A DNA stretch of 64,000 nt from an uncultured Candidatus Melainabacteria bacterium (GTDB lineage: Bacteria; Cyanobacteriota; Vampirovibrionia; Gastranaerophilales; Gastranaerophilaceae), in NCBI GenBank assembly GCA_947364235.1, contig CANARY010000003.1, positions 62,001 through 126,000 of the forward strand, in the 5' to 3' direction. Numbering within the stretch: the first letter of the stretch is position 1; each line of letters starts with the position of its first letter. Shown here piece after piece: positions 42,707-51,930 of the stretch. Made by a program: the position numbers and the translations under genes. The notes below the pieces were generated by a model. The model did no database searches, was not told the origin of the DNA, and saw nothing but the letters and a program-made list of their open reading frames with translations.

Positions 42707-42946
42707 TTATGCGATTACGTTGAGTTTTCCGCCTAAAATTTGTTTGTGGCAGAAATTTTGCCATTCATTGATGTTATCAAAAACTTGAGGTAATTTTTCA
42801 GCCGGAACGGCTTTTTTACTTGAATACGGGGTTAAAGAGTTGAATGCAGTATCTCCAATTGTTTCATTACTGCGGCTATTGTAAAATGGCATATTACTGC
42901 TTATATTATAGCCGTGGATGTTTTGTGAGATTGCAGAAACTAGCAT
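42707..42946 (-). CDS. Unknown small protein upstream of ribF
   Basis: 79 residues, polar, Asn/Ser-rich N-terminal half (M-L-V-S-A-I-S-Q-N-I-H-G-Y) and a helical end (I-N-E-W-Q-N-F-C-H-K-Q-I). No signal peptide. It has a good ribosome site (AAAGGGGG) and a 2-nt gap to ribF, so it is very likely expressed. The start resembles the short leaders of other proteins here, but it lacks F-x-G. Function unknown. Confidence 0.6.
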   Translation of the reverse strand: MLVSAISQNIHGYNISSNMPFYNSRSNETIGDTAFNSLTPYSSKKAVPAEKLPQVFDNINEWQNFCHKQILGGKLNVIA

Positions 42947-43068
42947 AAAATTCCCCCTTTGTAAAGATTATTCTATCACATCAATATTTTTTACGCAATA
43001 GTTTTATTCGGTAATTTTTGTTCATGATAAGATTAACTTATATTTATTAATAAAAGAGGATTTTTATC

Positions 43069-44811
43069 ATGAAAATGTCAAAATTGTTTGTGCAAACACT
43101 GCGCGAATTTCCATCAGATGCAGAAGTTATATCTCATAAAATGCTTGTAAGAGCTGGATATATTAGAAAGCTTACAAGCGGTGTTTACAATTATTTGCCG
43201 CTAATGTGGAGAGTTCTTAAGAAGATTGAAAATATTGTCCGTGAAGAAATGGACAACGCAGGAGCTCAAGAGCTTCTTATGCCGTTTGTTCAGCCGAAAG
43301 AACTCTGGGAAGAATCCGGAAGATGGGAAGTCTATGGTAAAGAGCTTATGAGGCTTAGAGACAGGCATAACCGCGAAATGTGCTTAGGACCGACTCATGA
43401 AGAAATCATTACTTCTATTGCACGCGACGGTTTAAAATCTTATAAACAATTACCTGTAAATTTATACCAAATTCAATCGAAGTTCCGTGACGAAGTTCGT
43501 CCAAGGTTTGGACTTTTAAGAGGCCGTGAATTTATTATGAAAGATGCATACAGCTTCGATGTTTCACAAGAAGGTCTTGAAAAAGAATATGAAAATATGG
43601 CGCAGGCATATACACGTATTTTTAAACGCTGCGGACTTAATACAAAAATGGTTCAATCTGACTCAGGTGCAATCGGCGGAAGCGTAAGCCACGAATTTAT
43701 GGTAATTACAGACACTGATGCGGGCGAAAATGATGTTTTCTATTGTGATGGGTGTGATTATTCTGCAAACTCAAATCACGCTGTTTCTAGACTTGTTGAT
43801 GCGAAAACAGCAGGGGATTGGACAAAATCTGAAATTGTTGATACTCCTAACACTCATTCAATTGAAGAACTTTGTGAATTCTTAAACATTCCAGCTTCTT
43901 TGATTGTGAAGACTCTTGTTTATATTGTAGACAAAAAACCTGTTCTTGCTTTAATTAGAGGTGATAAACAGGTTGAAGAAACTAAACTTCTTAACGCTGT
44001 CGGCGGGGTTGAAATCAGAATTGCAACACCAGGCGAAATTGAAGAGATGATGGAGCTAAACGGATTTGAAGCTGAAAAAGGCTTTATTGGGCCAAAAGGA
44101 CTTAATAAGTATGGTGAATACGAAGTTACAGTTATAGCTGATGAAACTGTAAAAGACCTTAAAAACTTTGTAATTGGAGTTAATCAAAAAGACAAGCACG
44201 GAGTAGGATACAACTGGGACGGGGATGTTCAACTTCCTGAAATCGTTACAGATATCCGCCTTGCAGAAGCCGGCGAGCTTTGCCCTCAGTGCGGTCAGCC
44301 TTTAAAAGTTACAAGAGGTATTGAAGTGGGCAACATTTTCCAATTGGGTACAAAATATTCAAAACCGATGAACGCTGTTTATCTTGACCAAAATGGTAAA
44401 ACTCAGCCGTACGTAATGGGCTGTTATGGTATTGGTATTTCAAGAACTGCGGCAGCTGCTGTTGAAGCGCATTATGATGAACACGGTATTAAATGGCCTC
44501 TTGCTATTGCGCCTTATCACGCGGTTGTAATTCCTGTAAGTACAAAAGATGAACAGCAGATGAAAACTGCAAATGATATTTACGAGACTCTCAAAAAACA
44601 CGGAGCAGAAGTAGTGATTGATGATCGTGATGAACGTGCTGGGGTTAAGTTTAAAGATGCAGATTTAATAGGTTTCCCTTATCAAATCATAGTCGGTAAA
44701 TCAATTGCAGAAGGTAATGTTGAGTTTAAAGTTCGTGAAAAAGACGAAAAAACTGCAATGAAGCCGGAAGAAGCTGCTGAAATAGTTATAACAGCAATCA
44801 ATGCTTTATAA
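43069..44811 (+). CDS. proS: Proline-tRNA ligase (bacterial type, with editing domain)
   Basis: 580 residues. Class II synthetase motifs are M-L-V-R-A-G-Y-I-R-K-L-T-S-G-V-Y, motif 2 F-R-D-E-V-R-P-R-F-G-L-L-R-G-R-E-F, and motif 3 G-C-Y-G-I-G-I-S-R. An inserted editing domain (about 230-390, including S-L-I-V-K-T-L-V and V-T-V-I-A-D-E-T-V) clears Ala-tRNA-Pro. A C-P-Q-C pair lies in the region between. The C-terminal anticodon-binding domain is complete. AAGAGGA is upstream. Monocistronic as seen. Confidence 0.96.
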   Translation: MKMSKLFVQTLREFPSDAEVISHKMLVRAGYIRKLTSGVYNYLPLMWRVLKKIENIVREEMDNAGAQELLMPFVQPKELWEESGRWEVYGKELMRLRDRHNREMCLGPTHEEIITSIARDGLKSYKQLPVNLYQIQSKFRDEVRPRFGLLRGREFIMKDAYSFDVSQEGLEKEYENMAQAYTRIFKRCGLNTKMVQSDSGAIGGSVSHEFMVITDTDAGENDVFYCDGCDYSANSNHAVSRLVDAKTAGDWTKSEIVDTPNTHSIEELCEFLNIPASLIVKTLVYIVDKKPVLALIRGDKQVEETKLLNAVGGVEIRIATPGEIEEMMELNGFEAEKGFIGPKGLNKYGEYEVTVIADETVKDLKNFVIGVNQKDKHGVGYNWDGDVQLPEIVTDIRLAEAGELCPQCGQPLKVTRGIEVGNIFQLGTKYSKPMNAVYLDQNGKTQPYVMGCYGIGISRTAAAAVEAHYDEHGIKWPLAIAPYHAVVIPVSTKDEQQMKTANDIYETLKKHGAEVVIDDRDERAGVKFKDADLIGFPYQIIVGKSIAEGNVEFKVREKDEKTAMKPEEAAEIVITAINAL

Positions 44812-44897
44812 AAGTTAACATCGGGCTCGACAATTCAAATTTTTTTGTTTATTATAAAAATTATACTAGCCCAATAATAGTTAAAGGAGAAAAAGAA

Positions 44898-45392
44898 ATG
44901 CAAGTAATATTGAAAAAAGAAGTGCAGAATATCGGCGAAGCTGGTGATGTAGTAAACGTTAAAGACGGTTATGCAAGAAACTACCTTATTCCTAAGAACT
45001 TTGCAGAAGCTGCAACAGAAGGAGCTCTAAAAAATAGAGAACAAAATATTGCAAGATTAAGAGCAAAACAAGAAAAATTACATCAAGAAGCTTTAGCTTT
45101 AGCAGAACAAATTGAAAAAGTAGGTGCTTTAGAATTAGCTGCAAAAGCTGGAGAAAGCGGAAAATTATTCGGTACAATCACAACTAAAAAATTGTGCGAA
45201 GAATTGAAAGAAAGAGCAAATATTGAAGTAGACAGAAAAAATGTTTCATTAAATGCTCCTATCAATAAAGTTGGTGAATTCACAATGTTAATCAAGTTAA
45301 CTTCAAAAGTTAAAACTGAGTTAAAAGTTGTGGTTACAGCTTCAGAAGTTGTTAAAGAATCTGTAGAAGAAACAGAAGAAGCTGAAGCATAG
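44898..45392 (+). CDS. rplI: 50S ribosomal protein L9
   Basis: 164 residues. The N-domain reads V-Q-N-I-G-E-A-G-D-V-V-N-V-K and Y-A-R-N-Y-L-I-P-K, the L9 signature. A long connecting helix (about 42-75) and the C-domain (G-K-L-F-G-T-I-T-T-K) follow. The acidic tail (V-E-E-T-E-E-A-E-A) extends past the usual end. AAAGGAG upstream. It is followed by a terminator, so it stands as its own unit apart from rpsF/rpsR. Confidence 0.96.
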   Translation: MQVILKKEVQNIGEAGDVVNVKDGYARNYLIPKNFAEAATEGALKNREQNIARLRAKQEKLHQEALALAEQIEKVGALELAAKAGESGKLFGTITTKKLCEELKERANIEVDRKNVSLNAPINKVGEFTMLIKLTSKVKTELKVVVTASEVVKESVEETEEAEA

Positions 45393-45410
45393 TTAAAATT
45401 TTTAAGAGAA

Positions 45411-45443
45411 ACGTGCCGGCTTACAAAATCGGCACGTTTTTTT
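45411..45443 (+). terminator. Intrinsic terminator of rplI
   Basis: 8-bp stem (45411-45418 with 45430-45437), 11-nt loop, then a run of seven or more Ts on the plus strand. Confidence 0.9.
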
Positions 45444-45461
45444 GTACAAGAAAGAACTAAA

Positions 45462-46508
45462 ATGAAGAAACCGTTTAGATGCTTGCCTGTGGGCAATTTA
45501 CCTTATGATACAGATAAAGCTGCGACAAAAATGACTGTTAAGCTTTTTGAAAATATGCCGTTTCTTGCAAATTTACCCAATGCATCTAAAGATGAAAGTC
45601 TTGTAAAACGAACTTTAATGAACACTCCGGGAGTTATAGTTGAAAACAATGAAGCTATTTTTGACGATTCAGATTCAGATTTGAAACAAAAATTTGTAAA
45701 CTTAGATTCAGCTTTTAACAATCCTGTTCCTGAAAATCTTGAACCATTTGGTTTTGATGTTTTTTTTCTTAAAAAGTACTACCAAATTATTGCAAGGATT
45801 AAACCAGCTGAGACTGTTGTCAATCTTCTTGGACCGTTCAGTGCTGCCCAAATGCTTATGACTAAAGAAGGTACTAAGTTTATTTCGGATAAATTTTATA
45901 GAAAGCTTGTTGTTCAGGCTGTAACAGTAAAAGCTTTGTGGATTATTAACAAGATTAAAGAGCTTTCTCCTGAAACAAAACCGCTTATTATATTTGAGGA
46001 GCCCCTGCTTAATAAAGCCGGTAATATTAAACGTGAGTTTGAAGATGTTACCCATGATGTTATAGTAAATATTTTCTTCAAAATGTTTTCAAAAATTAAA
46101 GATGCCGGGGCAAATTCAGGAATCCAGTGTTTTGAAAAATGCGACTGGCAGATTCCTTTAGAAGCTGGAGCTGATTTGATTTCGTTTGATGCTTATACCA
46201 ATCCGAATAATCTCAATATTATTCCTCATAAGATTAATAAGTTTCTATCACAAGGCGGCAGAATTAATTGGGCTATTGTTCCGGTTGCAAATGAGACACT
46301 TGTAAAATCTCTTTCTGCTGAGTATATTTTTGACCGTTTTATGAAAACAACGCAAGGGCTTATATCTAAGGGGGCTAATGATAAACTTGTGTATGACGGT
46401 TCAATGGTTTCTATTCAAGGAAATATTGACCATTTGCCTTTGATTTTTGCAGAGAAAACGCTTATTATAGCAAGCCAGGTCGCAAAAAGAATGCCTGTTA
46501 TTCACTAA
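45462..46508 (+). CDS. MetE/uroporphyrinogen-decarboxylase superfamily protein
   Basis: 348 residues related to the catalytic barrel of cobalamin-independent methionine synthase. G-P-F-S-A-A-Q-M-L, P-L-I-I-F-E-E-P-L-L and the late S-I-Q-G-N-I-D-H-L-P match the fold's order. The zinc-binding H-x-C of true MetE appears as I-Q-C (within S-G-I-Q-C-F-E-K-C-D-W), and the expected E-S-R is D-A-Y. It lacks the N-terminal half of MetE. Methyl transfer to homocysteine is therefore doubtful. Its start lies just after the rplI terminator with no obvious ribosome site. Confidence 0.65.
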   Translation: MKKPFRCLPVGNLPYDTDKAATKMTVKLFENMPFLANLPNASKDESLVKRTLMNTPGVIVENNEAIFDDSDSDLKQKFVNLDSAFNNPVPENLEPFGFDVFFLKKYYQIIARIKPAETVVNLLGPFSAAQMLMTKEGTKFISDKFYRKLVVQAVTVKALWIINKIKELSPETKPLIIFEEPLLNKAGNIKREFEDVTHDVIVNIFFKMFSKIKDAGANSGIQCFEKCDWQIPLEAGADLISFDAYTNPNNLNIIPHKINKFLSQGGRINWAIVPVANETLVKSLSAEYIFDRFMKTTQGLISKGANDKLVYDGSMVSIQGNIDHLPLIFAEKTLIIASQVAKRMPVIH

Positions 46509-47571
46509 CTTCTTCTATTATAGAATTTGAATCGATAAATATAGTATTTCTGATAAAAGCATGCGCCATTAAAAGAAGGTAAGGATTCATTTCGTTTGCT
46601 GCTGAAAGATTAACTTTAGCTTCAGGCTCTTCGAAGGTTTCTTTCTTTTTGACTTCGACTGCTTCAATATCAATGGTTGTATTCATAGCATGAGACGAAC
46701 TTTCTTCCATAAGGCTTTTTTGAAGAGTTTTCTTGGGAAAATCTTCTGAACACAGGATATACACATCAACCGAATTTGAAGTTGTGAGGGTGAATACACC
46801 TTTTACATTTCCAAAATTTCTTGTCTGGATTAAGACGGTAAGTTTAGAATCGTTTGCATTATCTTCTCCTTCAGGCGGAGTTACTTCAAGGTCAAAGCCT
46901 GCGCCTTCATTTAAAGGAAGCCATGGAAGATAAAGCAGCATGAGGCTTTTTAGAGTTTGTGCCGGATTATTTGATTCTGCCATTGCGATGCAAGAGTTTA
47001 TAATACTTAAATTCTCGCGAATCTGGTCGCCGTTCATACCGCCTTTAGAAGCAGAAGCCATTGCAAGGATTAAGCTTGCAACTGCTTGTTTGCTATTTTG
47101 AAGAATTAACTCGGATATTGCCGGCATGTGAATCATTCCGTTAAAGAAAAGCATTACAGCATCTTTTGATTCTGCTTGGTTTTGTGCTGCAGCGCCTTCG
47201 CCAAAAATTTGTGCTAACGCAAGCTGGTTTTTTAAAAGAGATTCGTTTAAATCGTTTAAAAGAAGTGAAGTGTTGTTAAGCGGGCTGTTTAAGTTTTGCG
47301 CTGCCTGAAGAATTCCGCCAAGGGTTTGGGGAAGTCCTAAAAGGTTTCTAATATAAACAGCTCTATCCATGCTTGCAATCTGGTTCATTTGAAGCTGATG
47401 CATAAGAGCAGCGGTTGACTGAAGGCTCTGAATGATGTTTGCTTTCGGCTGGGAAAGGGATGTGTTAAATCCGCTGTCTCCTGCATTTACATCAATTTGC
47501 TTGAGCTTCTTTAAGTATATTTCGGGGTTGCGCAGCCCCGCCAGTATTTTTCCAACGCTGAATCCGTCCAT
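46498..47571 (-). CDS. Unknown protein, possibly FliK-like
   Basis: 357 residues, soluble, helical and Gln/Asn/Leu-rich in the first 200. The C-terminal part (about 210-300: L-L-Y-L-P-W-L-P-L-N-E-G, V-L-I-Q-T-R-N-F-G-N-V-K-G, V-Y-I-L-C-S-E-D-F) has the beta pattern of flagellar hook-length control C-domains, but the match is weak. TATAAT (minus, 47578-47583, extended as TGTTATAAT) lies 6 nt before the ATG, so the mRNA may be leaderless. Its end overlaps the convergent MetE-like gene by 11 nt. Confidence 0.6.
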   Translation of the reverse strand: MDGFSVGKILAGLRNPEIYLKKLKQIDVNAGDSGFNTSLSQPKANIIQSLQSTAALMHQLQMNQIASMDRAVYIRNLLGLPQTLGGILQAAQNLNSPLNNTSLLLNDLNESLLKNQLALAQIFGEGAAAQNQAESKDAVMLFFNGMIHMPAISELILQNSKQAVASLILAMASASKGGMNGDQIRENLSIINSCIAMAESNNPAQTLKSLMLLYLPWLPLNEGAGFDLEVTPPEGEDNANDSKLTVLIQTRNFGNVKGVFTLTTSNSVDVYILCSEDFPKKTLQKSLMEESSSHAMNTTIDIEAVEVKKKETFEEPEAKVNLSAANEMNPYLLLMAHAFIRNTIFIDSNSIIEEVSE

Positions 47572-47676
47572 ACAATAATTATAACAATTTGCGGGTGCAA
47601 ATCAACCTTTTTGATTTATCAATGCTTTACAAATACGCAATTTTTTTATACTATTAATTTAATGAGAGGTTAACTA

Positions 47677-48393
47677 ATGGCTAATAAATATAAACGTGTG
47701 TTATTAAAAATCAGCGGGGAAGCGCTGCTTGGAAATCAGCAGTTTGGTATTGATTACGAGCCTGTTGAGATGATTGCAAACGAGATTAAATCGGTTTATG
47801 AAAGAGGCGTAGAAGTTGCTGTTGTTGTCGGCGGCGGTAATATTTTCCGAGGTATGAAAAATAGTGCAAAGCTTGGAATGGATCAAGCTTCTGGTGACTA
47901 TGTCGGAATGCTTGCGACAGTTATGAACGCAGTTGCGCTTCAATGTGCTTTGAAAAAAATTGGTGTGGAATGCCGTGTTCAGACTGCTATTGATATGAAC
48001 CAGATTGCTGAGCCGTACGTAAGGCATAGAGCAATCAGGCATTTAGAAAAAGGCAGAGTTGTTATTTTTGCAGCAGGTACAGGGAACCCATTCTTTACAA
48101 CTGATACAGCTTCGGCGCTTAGAGCATCCGAGATTGATGCAGAAGCTATGCTTATGGCGAAAAATGGAGTTGACGGGGTTTACAACGATGACCCTAAGAT
48201 AAATCCTGAGGCGAAGAAAATTGATAAGATGTCTTATGATGACATTATTAAGAATGAATTGAAAGTTATGGATACTTCTGCGTGTGCTTTATGCAAGCAG
48301 AATAAAATTCCTATTATTGTATTTGATTTCAAAGCAAAAGGAAGTTTAGGAAGAATTATGGACGGTGAAGCCGTTGGAACTTACGTTAGTTAG
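47677..48393 (+). CDS. pyrH: Uridylate (UMP) kinase
   Basis: Converts UMP to UDP; amino-acid-kinase fold, 238 residues. [24 protein letters not shown] and the [11 protein letters not shown] block are diagnostic. It precedes frr by 66 nt, the usual bacterial pyrH-frr pairing, followed by cdsA and rnc. GAGAGGT upstream of the ATG. Confidence 0.96.
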   Translation: MANKYKRVLLKISGEALLGNQQFGIDYEPVEMIANEIKSVYERGVEVAVVVGGGNIFRGMKNSAKLGMDQASGDYVGMLATVMNAVALQCALKKIGVECRVQTAIDMNQIAEPYVRHRAIRHLEKGRVVIFAAGTGNPFFTTDTASALRASEIDAEAMLMAKNGVDGVYNDDPKINPEAKKIDKMSYDDIIKNELKVMDTSACALCKQNKIPIIVFDFKAKGSLGRIMDGEAVGTYVS

Positions 48394-48459
48394 GGGTAAA
48401 TGATTAACCCAGCTTGAATTAGGACTACAAGATTATATTAGTAAATAAAGGAGAAAAAT

Positions 48460-49026
48460 ATGTCAGAAGCTCTTGAAGAAATGTATTTATTCGGAGAAGA
48501 AAAAATGGAAAAAGCTCTTGCTCAAATGAAGCGAGAATTTTCTGCAGTACGTACAGGTCGTGCGAATCCGGCTGTGCTTGACAGAGTTGTTGTAGATTAT
48601 TATGGTGCTCCTACTCCAATCAGGCAGATGGCTCAGGTAAGCGTAAGCGAAGGTACTACACTTGTTATTACTCCGTTTGATAAAAGCATTATGAAAGAGT
48701 TAGAAAAAGCAATCATCAAAGCTGAGCTTGGTGTTGCTCCGAATAATGACGGTACTTGCGTTAGATTAAACTTCCCGCCTTTAACAGAAGAAAGAAGACG
48801 TGAAACCACAAAAGAAGTTAAAAAATACGGAGAAGAAGCTAAAGTTGCGGTGAGAAATGTAAGGCGTGATATGGTTGACAGCCTTAAGAAGATTGAAAAA
48901 GAAGAAAATCTTCCTGAAGATGCTGTAAAAGATAATCAAGATAAGATTCAAAAATTAACAGATAAATATGTGGGTATTATTGATGCTCAGGTTACAGAAA
49001 AAGAAAAAGAGGTTATGACAGTATAA
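48460..49026 (+). CDS. frr: Ribosome recycling factor
   Basis: Splits post-termination ribosomes with EF-G. 188 residues. R-T-G-R-A-N-P-A-V-L-D-R-V, Y-Y-G-A-P-T-P-I-R-Q and the C-terminal three-helix bundle (R-N-V-R-R-D-M-V-D-S-L-K-K) are typical. AAAGGAG upstream. Its stop overlaps the cdsA start as TAATG. Confidence 0.96.
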   Translation: MSEALEEMYLFGEEKMEKALAQMKREFSAVRTGRANPAVLDRVVVDYYGAPTPIRQMAQVSVSEGTTLVITPFDKSIMKELEKAIIKAELGVAPNNDGTCVRLNFPPLTEERRRETTKEVKKYGEEAKVAVRNVRRDMVDSLKKIEKEENLPEDAVKDNQDKIQKLTDKYVGIIDAQVTEKEKEVMTV

Positions 49027-49907
49027 TGAATTTAAGCAAAAGCGTAACAAGACTTATTACCGGTGTAGTCATCGGATTAGCGGCATTATTTGCTATTATG
49101 GCAGGCGGGCTGTGGCTGGTGGCGATGGTTTTAACTATTGTTATCCTTGCTTCAAAAGAATATGTTCATATACTGGAGCACAAAGGGTTTCATCCAAGCT
49201 TCAGAATAATAATAGCATCCAGCTTGATTTTTGCAGCTATGGCATATTTTAACCGTTTTGATTTAGTAGCGCTGGTGTTTACAGTGTGCTCAATCATGGC
49301 ATTTTTATCTGTGCTGTTCAAAGGTAAACAGCCTTATATTGCAAACGTTGCAACAACAATTCTGGGGTTTGTATATTGCGGATGGTTTCCGCTCCATCTT
49401 TTGTTTTTGAGAGATTTGGGAAGCAGCCCTGTATATGAAGGTTTTGTGAAGCAAAATGTAACAACTGAAGGTGCAGGGTATGCTTTACTTCTGTTCTTTG
49501 CAGTTATTATGACGGATTCGTTCTGTTATTATATTGGAAGTAAGTTTGGCAGACACAAGCTTTCTCAGGTAATAAGCCCTAATAAAACGATTGAAGGTTC
49601 TATCGGCGGTACGGTAATGTGCTTGATTTTCTGTTTAGTGTTCGGGCACGCAATCCAAGTGCCTTGGTATCACTGTTTAATTTTAGGACTTTTAATTGCT
49701 GCTTTTGCTCAGATTGGCGACCTTTGTGAGTCTATGATTAAACGTGATGCAGGAGTTAAAGATTCAAGCAATATTCTACCTGGACATGGTGGTTTTCTGG
49801 ATAGAACAGACAGCTTTGTGCTTACAATTCCTGTAGTGCATTATTATCTTTACTTTTTTGTTGTAAATAATTTTGTTGATATATTCAAGGGTATTTTCCC
49901 ATGCTAG
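49026..49907 (+). CDS. cdsA: Phosphatidate cytidylyltransferase
   Basis: Integral membrane enzyme making CDP-diacylglycerol, the entry to phosphatidylglycerol and related lipids. 293 residues with about eight hydrophobic segments. The CdsA signature near the C-terminus is present: S-M-I-K-R-D-A-G-V-K-D-S, then L-P-G-H-G-G-F-L-D-R-T-D. The start overlaps frr by 1 nt and the end overlaps rnc by 7 nt, so the four genes form one operon. Confidence 0.94.
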   Translation: MNLSKSVTRLITGVVIGLAALFAIMAGGLWLVAMVLTIVILASKEYVHILEHKGFHPSFRIIIASSLIFAAMAYFNRFDLVALVFTVCSIMAFLSVLFKGKQPYIANVATTILGFVYCGWFPLHLLFLRDLGSSPVYEGFVKQNVTTEGAGYALLLFFAVIMTDSFCYYIGSKFGRHKLSQVISPNKTIEGSIGGTVMCLIFCLVFGHAIQVPWYHCLILGLLIAAFAQIGDLCESMIKRDAGVKDSSNILPGHGGFLDRTDSFVLTIPVVHYYLYFFVVNNFVDIFKGIFPC

Positions 49908-50569
49908 AAACTCTTTTTGGTGAAAGAAATGAGCTGGTTGAAATTGCGCTTACTCATCCTTCTTACACAAAAGAAAACGATTTGAGTGATTTAAAAAACT
50001 ACGAAAGGCTTGAGTTTTTCGGTGATTCTGTGCTGAAACTTTTTACTTCAAAGCTTTTGTATTCAACTTATCCGGAAGCTCCAGAAGGCGAGCTTTCTAA
50101 AATTCGTTCAATTCTTGTTTCGGATGCGATTCTTGCTCAAGCTGCGGTGAAAATCGGGCTGGATAAAGAACTGATTCTTGGACCTGCTGAAGAGAAACAG
50201 GGCGGAAGAAAAAGAGAATCAAACATTGCTTGTTCTCTTGAAGCTGTTTTTGGTGCGTATTATTTAAGCGGAAAAGAAGCTGAGATTGAAAAGTTTATTA
50301 AAGATTATATTCTAATTTTTGCAGAAGATATTGATAAACATTTTGAGAAATACAATGCAAAAGATATCTTACAGCAGTTCACTCAAAGCAAGGATAAGAC
50401 TCTTCCTGTTTATAAGACAGTTGAAGTTAAAGGTCCGGCTCATAAACCTGTTTTTGTTGTAGAAGTTGAATGGCAGAATAAGGTTATTGCTCGTGGAGAA
50501 GGGAAAACTAAAAAAGAAGCGCAGCAGAACAGTGCTTTAGAAGCTTGCAAAATTTTAGGAGCAGTATAA
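49901..50569 (+). CDS. rnc: Ribonuclease III
   Basis: Double-strand-specific endoribonuclease for rRNA and mRNA processing. 222 residues. The catalytic signature E-R-L-E-F-F-G-D-S-V-L lies near residue 32, and a second acidic site in the A-C-S-L-E-A-V-F-G-A-Y block near 110. The C-terminal dsRNA-binding domain ends K-T-K-K-E-A-Q-Q-N-S-A. It overlaps cdsA by 7 nt. Confidence 0.95.
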   Translation: MLETLFGERNELVEIALTHPSYTKENDLSDLKNYERLEFFGDSVLKLFTSKLLYSTYPEAPEGELSKIRSILVSDAILAQAAVKIGLDKELILGPAEEKQGGRKRESNIACSLEAVFGAYYLSGKEAEIEKFIKDYILIFAEDIDKHFEKYNAKDILQQFTQSKDKTLPVYKTVEVKGPAHKPVFVVEVEWQNKVIARGEGKTKKEAQQNSALEACKILGAV

Positions 50570-50660
50570 TTCACATCAATATTTTCCTATTTCAACCAAA
50601 TGTATGATTGCATAACGCTTTTGTAGTCATATAATTGAAATGTGTATTGGGAGAGGTTTT

Positions 50661-50990
50661 ATGAACAGACGCTGGTATGATGCTAATGAACATACTGAAA
50701 GAGCTTTAGAACTATTAAAAGATATGGATGAAGACAGAAGAAGAGCTCTGTCGCGTGATTTAACTGCTGTTGTAAAACAGATTAAAGATATGCATGATGA
50801 GGAAGAAGACGAAGAGCAGGAAGTCAGTATTGGGATTGATAGAGTGCTCGGGCTTTATAAGATTTCTAATTCAAGGCGCTGGTACGATAAAGTAAGCATT
50901 CTCTCTTATGCTATGAAAACAATGTCCACTCTTCCTAAAGAAGATTTTTACAATATTATGGAAGGGATTTCAACCAGCCTGAGTGCGTAA
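50661..50990 (+). CDS. Unknown small protein with repeated RRWYD motif
   Basis: 109 residues, soluble, helical. R-R-W-Y-D occurs at residues 3-7 and again at 72-76, each followed by an Ala/Leu helix, suggesting two copies of one unit around an acidic linker (D-E-E-E-D-E-E-Q-E). I start at ATG 50661, after GGGAGAGG; the ATG at 50640 lies upstream of this site. A TATAAT at 50630-50635 gives it its own promoter. No family recognised. Confidence 0.65.
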   Translation: MNRRWYDANEHTERALELLKDMDEDRRRALSRDLTAVVKQIKDMHDEEEDEEQEVSIGIDRVLGLYKISNSRRWYDKVSILSYAMKTMSTLPKEDFYNIMEGISTSLSA

Positions 50991-51023
50991 ATGGTCTTCC
51001 TTCTCTGAAGAGGTGATAAATTC

Positions 51024-51052
51024 TTGCTTTTTCCCCTTGTTTATTCTAACAT
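51024..51052 (+). promoter_or_regulatory. Candidate tpiA promoter
   Basis: TTGCTT (51024-51029), 17-bp spacer, TAACAT (51047-51052), 27 nt before the ATG and upstream of an AGAAGGAG ribosome site. Confidence 0.5.
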
Positions 51053-51079
51053 GCGGATGTATAAAGAAGGAGAATAATT

Positions 51080-51874
51080 ATGTCAAGAAAACCAATTATT
51101 GCAGGAAACTGGAAAATGAATTTACTTCAAAGCGAAGCAAAAGCTTTGTTTGAAGGAATAAAAAGCTTTACAAAAGACTTTACAGCTCAACAATTGCCTA
51201 CAATTGTTATCGCGCCTGTGTTTACATCTTTGAGTGCAGTGTCTTCTGAAGGATGCGATTGCGGATGCGGATGCGATAAAATTTCTATTGCAGGTCAAAA
51301 CTGTCATTGGGAAAAATCAGGCGCTTATACAGGTGAAATTTCTGTTGAAATGTTAGCTGATGCAGGATGCTCTTATGTAATCATTGGTCATAGTGAAAGA
51401 AGACAGTACTTCTCAGAAACAGATGAAATGATTAACAAAAAAGCTAAGGCTATTCTTGCAGGCGGTTTGATTCCTATTATCTGCTGCGGAGAAACTCTTG
51501 AACAAAGAGAAGCTGGTGTAACTGATCAGCATATTGCAACTCAAATCAGAGCTGCTTTAAACGGTTTATCAGAAGAAGAAGTTGCTAAATCAGTAATCGC
51601 TTATGAACCAATCTGGGCAATTGGAACAGGTAAAACTTGTGATTCTCAAGAAGCAAACAGAGTAATAGCTATGATTAGAAACGTTGTTAAAGAAGTTTCT
51701 TCTGCTTCTGCCGGAGATTCAATTAGAATTCTTTACGGCGGTTCTGTAAAACCTTCTACAATTGAAGAACAAATGTCTCAATCAGACATCGACGGTGCTT
51801 TAGTTGGCGGAGCAAGCTTGAAAGCTGAAAGCTTTAACGAAATCATTGCAAATACTATGAAAGTAAGTGTATAA
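51080..51874 (+). CDS. tpiA: Triosephosphate isomerase with Cys-rich insertion
   Basis: Interconverts dihydroxyacetone phosphate and glyceraldehyde 3-phosphate. 264 residues. Catalytic residues are in N-W-K-M-N (Lys), I-I-G-H-S-E-R-R (His) and A-Y-E-P-I-W-A-I-G-T-G-K-T (Glu and loop 6). The phosphate-binding I-L-Y-G-G-S-V is intact. Between the usual strand 2/3 blocks an extra G-C-D-C-G-C-G-C-D-K (residues 58-67) is inserted. It is encoded by four near-copies of a GGATGC hexamer (51251-51274). The insertion lies on the surface loop before A-G-Q-N-C-H-W-E and should not touch the active site, but could bind metal. Confidence 0.96.
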   Translation: MSRKPIIAGNWKMNLLQSEAKALFEGIKSFTKDFTAQQLPTIVIAPVFTSLSAVSSEGCDCGCGCDKISIAGQNCHWEKSGAYTGEISVEMLADAGCSYVIIGHSERRQYFSETDEMINKKAKAILAGGLIPIICCGETLEQREAGVTDQHIATQIRAALNGLSEEEVAKSVIAYEPIWAIGTGKTCDSQEANRVIAMIRNVVKEVSSASAGDSIRILYGGSVKPSTIEEQMSQSDIDGALVGGASLKAESFNEIIANTMKVSV

Positions 51875-51890
51875 ACATAAATTTATTAAT

Positions 51891-51923
51891 AAAGGGGCGG
51901 GATGCGAAGCATCCCGCCCCTTT
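51891..51923. terminator. Bidirectional terminator after tpiA
   Basis: 15-bp perfect stem (51891-51905 with 51909-51923), 3-nt loop, GGGGCGGG core, between the convergent tpiA and EF-hand genes. Confidence 0.92.
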
Positions 51924-51930
51924 ATGTATT

